Below are positions 1 through 4,984 of a DNA stretch of 5,286 bases, one piece after another. The notes beneath the pieces are model-generated. The model had not been told where the DNA came from. It did not search any database and saw nothing but the letters and a program-made list of their open reading frames with translations. Each line of letters starts with the position of its first letter. Position 1 is the first letter of the stretch. The stretch is from Ascidiaceihabitans sp. (GTDB lineage Bacteria > Pseudomonadota > Alphaproteobacteria > Rhodobacterales > Rhodobacteraceae): assembly GCA_023301665.1 (NCBI GenBank), contig JALZUL010000108.1, forward strand, positions 1-5,286, in the 5' to 3' direction. Position numbers and translations under genes: made by a program.

Positions 1-303
1 GCAGAAACCGATGGCAATGCAGTCTTCCCAATCGCGTTTAAAGACAATGCGCGCACCAAGAATACCAATCACGAAGCAAAGGATCGCGGCAGCGTAAAAG
101 CTGAACAAAAGGCCAAAATGGAATGAGCTTTGAAGATCGATCTCAGCGATCGCTTTGAACAAAAGGCACGGGATCGCAATGCTTTGCGCAAACTTCATCA
201 TGCCGTCGACGCCGCTTTGAGGGAAGGCGAACTTCCAAACCGCGACATAGCCAAAACCGATGACGAGAAAGACGGGAAGGATGACTTCGAGAAGGGTCTG
301 CAT
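1..303 (-). CDS. AEC (auxin efflux carrier) family transporter, N-terminal part
   Basis: This is the first 101 codons of a gene that runs off the left edge, so the stop is not visible. It probably encodes an inner-membrane secondary transporter of the AEC family, the group that includes the malonate carrier MdcF; the substrate cannot be told from here. The reading frame is open from the ATG at 303 to base 1. The protein starts MQTLLEVILPVFLVIGFGY, a typical AEC first transmembrane helix (residues about 4-24). A conserved-looking segment with SIAIPCLLFKAIAE (about 41-54) follows, then another hydrophobic helix (about 63-86) ending in a basic stretch (RIVFKRDWED). An in-frame stop lies 15 codons upstream of the ATG and the only intervening alternative start is a TTG four codons upstream; neither has a clear ribosome-binding site. 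The gene lies 67 bases downstream of the MBL hydrolase gene on the same strand, so it may be the last gene of the operon or a separate unit. Family call is by recognition only. Confidence 0.8.
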   Translation of the reverse strand, partial: MQTLLEVILPVFLVIGFGYVAVWKFAFPQSGVDGMMKFAQSIAIPCLLFKAIAEIDLQSSFHFGLLFSFYAAAILCFVIGILGARIVFKRDWEDCIAIGFC

Positions 304-321
304 GCGAGGGGCCAATATGTT

Positions 322-345
322 GCCGAGGGCGCGTGACCCTGCGGC
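322..345 (-). terminator. Possible weak hairpin between MBL gene and transporter gene
   Basis: GCCGAGGG (322-329) can pair with CCCTGCGGC (337-345) around a 7-base loop, giving about eight base pairs with one bulged base. No run of T follows in the direction of transcription. It could be a weak attenuator or a chance structure in GC-rich DNA. It is the only notable structure in the 67-base gap. Confidence 0.2.
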
Positions 346-370
346 TTATGAAAGAAAGCGGCGTCTTAAT

Positions 371-1171
371 TTATGTCGTCGGAAAGTAGAGGGTCATGCC
401 ATCGAACGCCGGTTGGATGTGCTCGGGCGTTTCGGCAGCTACGGTATCGTAATCAAGGTCATTGTGCATATTGGTCAGCACAGCGTTCTTACATTGCACG
501 CGCTCGATCCAATCAAGCGTTTGGGACAGATGGGAATGTGTCGGGTGCGGCTCGCGGCGCAGGGCGTCGACGATCCAGCACTCTAGGTTCTCAAGCTGTG
601 GCCAAACATCATCGGGAATATGGGAAACGTCAGGCAGATAGGCGATGTCGTTGATCTTGAAACCGAGGGCATTGATGCGGCCATGCTCGACCTCAAAGGG
701 GGTAAATGTGATCGGGCCACCTGCACCCCCGATCGTGATATCCCCGTCGATTGTATTCATCTCGAGGATCGGCGGATAGCTCGAATTTTCAGGCTGCACA
801 AAGGTATAGCCGAACCGCGAGAGCAGGGTTTCTTGGGTGGTGGCATCCGCCCAAATTGGCAGGCGCGCACGCATGTTGATCACGATCATACGCAGGTCAT
901 CTATACCGTGGACGTGATCAGCGTGATCATGGGTGTAGATCACCGCGTCAAGACGCCCGACATTTGCGCCAAGCAGTTGGCTGCGCAGGTCAGGCGAGGT
1001 GTCGATAAGAACGGTTGTGCTGCCCGCATCGCTGATCCGTTCCACAAGGATAGAGCAACGTCGACGATTGTTTTTTGGGTTGTTGGGATCGCATGCCCCC
1101 CAGTGACCACCCAAACGCGGAACACCCCCTGAGGAGCCACATCCGAGTATGGTGATCTTAAGGTCTGACAT
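371..1171 (-). CDS. MBL-fold metallo-hydrolase, PhnP-like phosphodiesterase
   Basis: A 266-residue cytosolic metallo-beta-lactamase-fold hydrolase, close in type to PhnP, the cyclic ribose phosphate phosphodiesterase of phosphonate breakdown. The N-terminal strand ITILGCGSSGGVPRLGG (6-22) is the usual opening of this subgroup. The metal-binding HxHxDH motif is THDHADHVHGIDD (H81, H83, D85, H86), with further likely ligands H163 (VEHG), D181 (YLPDVSH) and H236 (NMHNDLDY); H212 and H214 (THSH) lie near the expected PhnP active-site histidine. C27 and C39 flank a basic loop where PhnP has cysteines of a structural zinc site. All catalytic residues seem present, so it should be active, probably with Mn or Zn. 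No C-P lyase genes are in view, so a phosphonate role is not supported; a housekeeping phosphodiesterase role on nucleotides or RNA is as likely. Its ATG shares one base with the TAA of the upstream TatD gene (TAATG), implying translational coupling. Substrate unknown. Confidence 0.92.
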   Translation of the reverse strand: MSDLKITILGCGSSGGVPRLGGHWGACDPNNPKNNRRRCSILVERISDAGSTTVLIDTSPDLRSQLLGANVGRLDAVIYTHDHADHVHGIDDLRMIVINMRARLPIWADATTQETLLSRFGYTFVQPENSSYPPILEMNTIDGDITIGGAGGPITFTPFEVEHGRINALGFKINDIAYLPDVSHIPDDVWPQLENLECWIVDALRREPHPTHSHLSQTLDWIERVQCKNAVLTNMHNDLDYDTVAAETPEHIQPAFDGMTLYFPTT

Positions 1172-1977
1172 TACTGTGGGGCCTTATATGCAGCAACTTT
1201 GGTGAACAGCCGGTCAAAGTTCACCTGAGTTTGGGCTGCAAAATCCGCATAGTCCATACCAAAAACTTCGGCACCTATGCGCGCGGTGTGCGCGGTATAG
1301 GCGGGCTCATTACGTTTGCCGCGAAACGGCGGCGGCGCAAGGTAGGGCGCATCAGTTTCGACCAACACCCGCTCGATAGGGGCGGCGGCAAAGATGTCGC
1401 GCACCTCTTGGCTTTTAGGGAATGCGCTGATGCCCGACATTGATAGGTAGAACCCTAGGTCGAGAGAGGCACGCGCCAGCTCAGGGGTAGAGCAAAAGCA
1501 ATGCATAACACAGCTGTATGCGCCGTTTGCATATTCTTCGGCCAAGATACGCGCCATATCATCATCGGCCGAACGGGCGTGAATGATGAGGGGTAATCCG
1601 GTTTCGCGTGCGGCGGCGATGTGGATACGCAGGGATTCCTTTTGGATATCCGCGCTTTCAGCGGTGTAATGATAGTCGAGCCCAGTTTCACCAATGCCCA
1701 CAAATTTGGGATGCGCGTTTAATGCGACCAATTCATCGAATGTGGCTAAGGGTTCTGAGGCGGCACTCATCGGATGTGTGCCAGCTGCGTAGAACACCGG
1801 GGCATAGGTTTCAGCCAGCGCGCGCACATTTGGTTCTTGGCGTAGTTTTGTGCAGATGGTCACCATACGTGTGACGCCTGCGGCTTGCGCATTTGCGATG
1901 ATTTCGGGCAATTGGCCCTCAAAATCAGGGAAATCAAGGTGACAGTGACTGTCTGTTATTTCAGGTATTTGGGTCAT
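1171..1977 (-). CDS. TatD/YcfH-family metal-dependent deoxyribonuclease
   Basis: A 268-residue TIM-barrel hydrolase of the TatD family, which are cytosolic metal-dependent 3'-5' DNases or phosphodiesterases. All family metal ligands are visible: H11 and H13 in DSHCHLDF, E97 in GIGETGLDY, H133 in PLIIHARSA, H159 in VMHCF and D209 in VETDAPYL. The C-terminal FRGKRNEPAY (218-227) is also a family hallmark. Length is normal (about 260). The position directly after holB matches the ycfH position in E. coli (tmk-holB-ycfH), so it is more likely the YcfH-type paralogue than TatD of the Tat operon, and nothing links it to protein export. It starts 14 bases after the holB stop with a weak AGG upstream of the ATG, and its stop overlaps the start of the MBL gene. 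Exact substrate is not defined by sequence. Confidence 0.94.
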   Translation of the reverse strand: MTQIPEITDSHCHLDFPDFEGQLPEIIANAQAAGVTRMVTICTKLRQEPNVRALAETYAPVFYAAGTHPMSAASEPLATFDELVALNAHPKFVGIGETGLDYHYTAESADIQKESLRIHIAAARETGLPLIIHARSADDDMARILAEEYANGAYSCVMHCFCSTPELARASLDLGFYLSMSGISAFPKSQEVRDIFAAAPIERVLVETDAPYLAPPPFRGKRNEPAYTAHTARIGAEVFGMDYADFAAQTQVNFDRLFTKVAAYKAPQ

Positions 1978-1991
1978 TTCAGCCTATTCGC

Positions 1992-3107
1992 TTAAGCGGC
2001 GGTGCCTTGGATTTTAAATATCGTATCTAGAACGAGGGCAGCAGGGTCAAGGTTCACCGCGCGCCCATGTCGTGCGCGTTCCATCGCTTCTTGGCTGATG
2101 TCGGCCCACGCGCGGCCTTGGTGTGGGGTTTGGGCAAGGCGTGAGAGGATTGCCGCCTCATTGGGGGCGGCTTCTACTGCGGGCGGCTGGCCTGTGGCAC
2201 CTGTGCGGGCAAGGCGTGCAAGGGCTATTTCAAGCAGTGAAAACAACAGATCGAGCTTTGCTTCTGCTCCGCGCTGGGCGGCGGCTTCGGCCAAACGCAA
2301 AGTTCGTGCGCGATCCATTTGGGGCAGGGAGCCTAAAATGCCGATGACTTCGGTGTATATTTGCAAGCCCCCAAGGAGCGACAAGCGCATGGCTTCGCCA
2401 ACGGACCCCCCTGAGAGTTCGGCAAGCGCGGCCGCATTGGCGTCAATATCCACGTCTGCCTGTGTCATCGCGTTTTGCATTTGCGCGCCGTTGAGCGTGC
2501 CAAGGCGAAGCGTGCGGCAGCGCGAGCGAATGGTGGGCAGCAAGCGCGAGGGTTGGTGGGTGATCAAGATAAGCGTCGCGCGTTCGGGCGGCTCTTCGAG
2601 CATTTTAAGCAGCGCGTTGGCTGCTTGGGTGTTCATGTCATCAGCAGCATCGATGATCACCACGCGCCGTCCGCCATCGGTGGCTGACATTTGGAAAAAG
2701 CCAGACAGTTTGCGGATATCATCGACGACGATTTGATCACGGAGACGTCCGGTTTTCTCATTGGGGGTGCGTGTGACAGACACCAGTCCAGGTTCGGCAC
2801 CGGCTGCGATGCGGCGCGAAACGGGATGTTCTGGATCAATTTGCAACGATGTTGGGGGCGGCGACCCTCCGAACATATCGTCACCATCGTTATCGGGTGT
2901 CGCCAATAAGAAGCGAGCAATGGACCATGCCAGCGTCGCTTTGCCGATCCCTCGTGGACCGGTGAGCATCCATGCATGGTGCAAGCGCCCCGTATTAAAC
3001 GCATCAAGGAAAGCCACTTGTGCCGCATCTTGACCAATCAAGGTTGCGGTTTCTCGTGGGTGGGGTGCGCCGGGAACGCGGTCAGGTTCGTGAATGTCGT
3101 CAGCCAT
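1992..3107 (-). CDS. holB: DNA polymerase III subunit delta' (clamp loader)
   Basis: A 371-residue AAA+ protein that forms part of the DnaX clamp-loader complex, which loads the beta sliding clamp during replication. The N-terminal segment PHPRETATLIGQ (16-27) and LHHAWMLTGPRGIGKATL (42-59) with a Walker A-like loop (G50-T58) are typical of alphaproteobacterial HolB. The Walker B-like strand is VVIIDAADDM (149-158), followed by ANALLKMLEEPP (163-174) and the SRC motif in TIRSRC (192-197), where the arginine acts in trans on a neighbouring ATPase site. The only cysteine in the protein is C197, so the four-cysteine zinc module of E. coli delta' is absent; residues 70-95 are an acidic and proline-rich linker there instead. 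The N-terminal acidic/proline stretch PDRVPGAPHPRE supports the start chosen, although no good ribosome-binding site precedes it. The gene begins 58 bases after the tetR stop rather than directly after tmk, which is unusual for this operon. Confidence 0.95.
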   Translation of the reverse strand: MADDIHEPDRVPGAPHPRETATLIGQDAAQVAFLDAFNTGRLHHAWMLTGPRGIGKATLAWSIARFLLATPDNDGDDMFGGSPPPTSLQIDPEHPVSRRIAAGAEPGLVSVTRTPNEKTGRLRDQIVVDDIRKLSGFFQMSATDGGRRVVIIDAADDMNTQAANALLKMLEEPPERATLILITHQPSRLLPTIRSRCRTLRLGTLNGAQMQNAMTQADVDIDANAAALAELSGGSVGEAMRLSLLGGLQIYTEVIGILGSLPQMDRARTLRLAEAAAQRGAEAKLDLLFSLLEIALARLARTGATGQPPAVEAAPNEAAILSRLAQTPHQGRAWADISQEAMERARHGRAVNLDPAALVLDTIFKIQGTAA

Positions 3108-3165
3108 GAGGTTGGTCTAGCACCACATCCGCGAGGGGGAAATGGCAAAGGCGGGTTTGGCGGTG

Positions 3166-3711
3166 TTATGGCTTGAGCCGGTCGAGGGCCGCAACGCTAT
3201 CGCGCAGGGATTGGGCTGAAATATTTGAGCGCGATAGTATGCGCATGCCGACGTATTGCGACAATAAAAGATCCGACAAAGCATCGTCACCTGTGACCTC
3301 GCCAAAGGCGGTACGCATTTTTTTCAGTGACTTATGAACCTGAGAGGCGATTTCGGTGTCATAAAATGCGGGGCCGGCAGCGGCCGAACACAATAAGCAG
3401 CCGCGATTATCGCCAGAGGCAACAGCTTCGGGGATCGAGTTCATCAAATGCATCAGCCGTGTCCAGCCGTCAGGGATAGTTTCACCGCGCAATACCGCGA
3501 TCGCGGCGTCTACGGCGGCGTCCTCGTATTGCTCTAACACCAATAAAAAAAGGGATTTCTTATCTTTGAAAGCTTTGTAAAGGCTACCACGTGTGAGACC
3601 CATTCCCGTTAACAGATCGGGGAGTGATGCCCCCTCGTAGCCATGCTCCCAAAAGACATCCATAGCGGCAGTGAGTGCGGTTTCCGTATCAAATTCTCTT
3701 GGGCGGCCCAT
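3166..3711 (-). CDS. TetR/AcrR-family transcriptional repressor with CxxC
   Basis: A 181-residue one-component repressor. The start MGRPREFD at 3711 is preferred over an in-frame ATG 20 codons upstream at 3771, because AAGGAGA lies six bases before it, MGRPREFD is a common TetR opening, and the upstream stretch contains the promoter and an operator-like site. The DNA-binding domain spans about residues 8-55, with the recognition helix in MGLTRGSLYKAFKDKKSLF (37-55). The C-terminal ligand domain contains DNRGCLLCSAAAG (101-113): C105 sits in the GCL motif where E. coli NemR has its electrophile-sensing C106, and C108 makes a CxxC. This suggests, but does not show, sensing of reactive electrophiles or oxidants. 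The gene is divergent from the DM13 gene, with two related palindromic sites between them, so it very probably represses both itself and DM13. There is no evident terminator before holB, so it may co-transcribe holB. Ligand unknown. Confidence 0.9.
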   Translation of the reverse strand: MGRPREFDTETALTAAMDVFWEHGYEGASLPDLLTGMGLTRGSLYKAFKDKKSLFLLVLEQYEDAAVDAAIAVLRGETIPDGWTRLMHLMNSIPEAVASGDNRGCLLCSAAAGPAFYDTEIASQVHKSLKKMRTAFGEVTGDDALSDLLLSQYVGMRILSRSNISAQSLRDSVAALDRLKP

Positions 3712-3716
3712 CGAGG

Positions 3717-3723
3717 TCTCCTT
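3717..3723 (-). promoter_or_regulatory. Ribosome-binding site that sets the tetR start
   Basis: AAGGAGA on the minus strand, six bases between GGAG and the ATG at 3711. This is the strongest Shine-Dalgarno match in the window and argues that translation begins at MGRPREFD, not at the ATG at 3771. Confidence 0.8.
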
Positions 3724-3733
3724 GGTTTTGGTC

Positions 3734-3763
3734 AGTATACACAATTTGAAACTGATTGGTCCA
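3734..3763 (-). promoter_or_regulatory. Probable sigma-70-type promoter of tetR
   Basis: On the minus strand TATACT (3739-3734) matches the -10 consensus at five of six bases. TGGACC (3763-3758), 18 bases upstream, matches the -35 consensus at four of six. Transcription would start near 3727, leaving a leader of about 15 bases that contains the ribosome-binding site. An operator-like sequence fills the spacer, which fits autorepression by steric blocking. The start site is inferred, not observed. Confidence 0.55.
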
Positions 3764-3766
3764 TAA
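3745..3766. promoter_or_regulatory. Operator-like site A (imperfect), inside the tetR promoter
   Basis: These 22 bases match the palindromic site at 3781-3802 at 17 positions, including a shared core ACTGATTGGT versus ACTAATTGGT. The dyad symmetry here is weaker than in the other site. It overlaps the -35/-10 spacer of the proposed tetR promoter, so a bound TetR dimer would block it. Assignment as a TetR-binding site is inference from repetition and position. Confidence 0.55.
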
Positions 3767-3783
3767 CTCACAAAAACGTGTTT

Positions 3784-3799
3784 GGAACTAATTGGTTCC
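3784..3799. promoter_or_regulatory. Palindromic operator B, likely TetR-binding site
   Basis: GGAACTAATTGGTTCC is a 16-base palindrome with seven of eight base pairs matching. The flanks continue the symmetry loosely (TTT before, CCAA after). It lies between the divergent tetR and DM13 genes, 100 bases upstream of the DM13 start. Size and symmetry are typical of TetR-family operators. It probably controls the DM13 promoter, although no convincing -35/-10 pair could be picked out for DM13. Confidence 0.7.
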
Positions 3800-3886
3800 C
3801 AATGTTAGCTCTGTCTTCACAGCCTGCATTTCTGGCTGACAACCCACAAAGAACACCACTCACGAAACGCCCAAAAGCGACTTGAA

Positions 3887-3891
3887 AAGGA
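3887..3891 (+). promoter_or_regulatory. Ribosome-binding site of the DM13 gene
   Basis: AAGGA followed by seven A-rich bases before the ATG at 3899. The spacing and A-rich leader suggest efficient translation. The ATG is followed directly by a signal-peptide-like sequence, which confirms the start. Confidence 0.7.
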
Positions 3892-3898
3892 AAACAAA

Positions 3899-4288
3899 AT
3901 GAAAAACCTACTTACAAATGTTATTGGTTCCGCAGCATTGGCATTGGCCCTTGCAAGCCCGATGGCTGCACAAGCTGAAAACCGCACCGGCACATTCACT
4001 GGCGCAAGTGACCACATCACAACTGGTGGTGTGCAAATCGTAAAAACTGCAGATGGCGGTGCTGTTGTGATTTTGGACAGCGATTTTTCATTGGACGGCG
4101 CACCTGACCCACGTGTTGGCTTTGGTAAAGATGGCACATTCTCAGACTCTGCAGATTTGGGCGTGTTGAAGAACATTGCAGGTTTGCAAATCTATATCGT
4201 GCCACCAACCGTAAACGTAGACGATTTCAACGAAATCTACATCTGGTGCAAGAAATTCGCAGTGCCATTGGGTGTTGCAGCGCTTTAA
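3899..4288 (+). CDS. Secreted DM13-domain protein
   Basis: A 129-residue exported protein made of a signal peptide and one DM13 domain. The N-terminus has a lysine at position 2, a hydrophobic core (about 8-22) and an AQA cleavage motif (24-26), predicting a mature periplasmic protein of about 103 residues. There is no lipobox cysteine and no other membrane segment. The mature part shows the DM13 pattern: GTFTGASDHITTGGVQI (31-47), the aspartate-rich DFSLDGAPDPRVGFG (62-76), LKNIAGLQIYIVPP (90-103) and the signature IYIWCKKFAVPLGVAAL (113-129). C117 is the only cysteine and is the conserved DM13 residue proposed in the literature to take part in redox or electron transfer; experimental function in bacteria is not known to me. 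Codon use differs from the neighbours: 12 of 17 alanines use GCA and TTG dominates leucine, hinting at high expression or transfer. It is divergent from, and probably repressed by, the TetR gene. Confidence 0.88.
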   Translation: MKNLLTNVIGSAALALALASPMAAQAENRTGTFTGASDHITTGGVQIVKTADGGAVVILDSDFSLDGAPDPRVGFGKDGTFSDSADLGVLKNIAGLQIYIVPPTVNVDDFNEIYIWCKKFAVPLGVAAL

Positions 4289-4310
4289 GCTGACCAAGAC
4301 AGCGATAGGG

Positions 4311-4342
4311 CATAGAGGGCGGGGGTTTCTGCGCCCTTTATG
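4311..4342. terminator. Convergent hairpin between DM13 and tmk genes
   Basis: CATAGAGGGCG (4311-4321) pairs with CGCCCTTTATG (4332-4342), an 11-base-pair stem with one G-U pair around a 10-base loop. It lies in the 57-base gap between the stop codons of two convergent genes, so it can serve both strands. GCTGAC (4289-4294) and GTCAGC (4345-4350) could extend it as an outer stem that reaches the tmk stop codon. No long T tract follows on either strand, so it is a probable but not classical intrinsic terminator. Confidence 0.65.
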
Positions 4343-4345
4343 TTG

Positions 4346-4984
4346 TCAGCTGTCGCAGGATGCGAGGTGTTTTTGAATGCGATTTTGAACGTCGCTGGCA
4401 ACACTATCGATGTCACGGCCGCCATCGATGACGGCAAACCGGTCTTGGAATTCTTGCGCCAGAGATAGAAAACCAGCACGCATTTGAGCCTGCAAGTCAG
4501 CCCCGAAGGTTTCAAAACGTTCTTCAACGCCTTGGCGTGAAAGTGCACGAGACAATCCGATTTCGGGATCCATGTCGATCAAGATTGTAAGGTCTGGTTC
4601 GCGTCCAATCATCAAGCTGTGCAGTTGGTCAACCGTGCCGCGCAAATCGCCGCGAGACAGCCCTTGATACATGCGGGTACTGTCGGCAAATCGATCACAA
4701 ATCACAATTTTACCGGCCTCAATAGCGGGTAGGATTGTCCGCTCCATGTGATCACGCCGCGCGGCTGTGAATAGCAATATCTCGGTCTCCGCAGACCAGC
4801 GGTCGGGGTCCCCTTGTAAGACAAGTGCGCGAATTTCTTCGGCTCCCGCACTGCCGCCGGGCTCACGGGTGTGAACGACTTCATGACCTTGGGCTTGTAA
4901 TTGTTCTACGAGCATCCGCGCTTGCGTGGATTTCCCGGAACCGTCAATGCCTTCAAACGAGATAAAGCTGCCTTTGGCAGTCAT
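4346..4984 (-). CDS. tmk: Thymidylate kinase
   Basis: A 212-residue cytosolic kinase that phosphorylates dTMP to dTDP with ATP, an essential step of dTTP synthesis. The P-loop is FEGIDGSGKST (10-20). The dTMP-binding EPGG lies at 41-44, TAARRDHM at 73-80, and the DRF motif (D97-R98-F99) in IVICDRFADST. The LID region SRQGVEERFE (149-158) carries an arginine while the P-loop lacks one, as in bacterial type II enzymes. Length is typical (about 205-215). The ATG overlaps the TGA of the upstream carboxypeptidase gene (ATGA) and an AGGA lies eight bases upstream, so the two are translationally coupled. In related genomes holB follows directly; here the DM13/TetR block intervenes and a hairpin follows the stop, so the tmk transcript probably ends there. 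Confidence 0.96.
   Translation of the reverse strand: MTAKGSFISFEGIDGSGKSTQARMLVEQLQAQGHEVVHTREPGGSAGAEEIRALVLQGDPDRWSAETEILLFTAARRDHMERTILPAIEAGKIVICDRFADSTRMYQGLSRGDLRGTVDQLHSLMIGREPDLTILIDMDPEIGLSRALSRQGVEERFETFGADLQAQMRAGFLSLAQEFQDRFAVIDGGRDIDSVASDVQNRIQKHLASCDS

Noticed and set aside
620..1132. Open frame of 170 codons on the plus strand
   Set aside because: It lies antisense within the MBL hydrolase gene, whose metal motifs cover the same bases. The apparent protein has no signal, domain or ribosome-binding site that I can support.
371..1171. Gene symbol phnP
   Set aside because: Motifs are PhnP-like, but there is no C-P lyase context and the substrate cannot be inferred from sequence.
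2002..2736. Open frame of 244 codons on the plus strand
   Set aside because: It lies antisense within holB, its translation is rich in Arg, Ser and Ala with no recognisable domain, and holB has clear motifs throughout. It is a shadow frame.
3712..3771. N-terminal extension of the TetR protein starting at 3771
   Set aside because: The extension would cover the promoter and an operator-like site, has no Shine-Dalgarno sequence, and does not resemble TetR N-termini. The strong AAGGAGA supports 3711.
3643..3885. Small plus-strand frame of 80 codons across the tetR-DM13 intergenic region
   Set aside because: It runs through the tetR start, the promoter and both operator-like sites, and its product shows no family features.
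3899..3980. DM13 protein as a lipoprotein
   Set aside because: The signal peptide has an AQA site and no cysteine at the cleavage point, so no lipobox is present.
3166..4288. Toxin-antitoxin or phage-type defence pair
   Set aside because: The genes are divergent, one product is a secreted DM13 protein and the other a TetR repressor. Neither resembles a toxin, antitoxin or defence effector, and no integrase, transposase or flanking repeat is visible.
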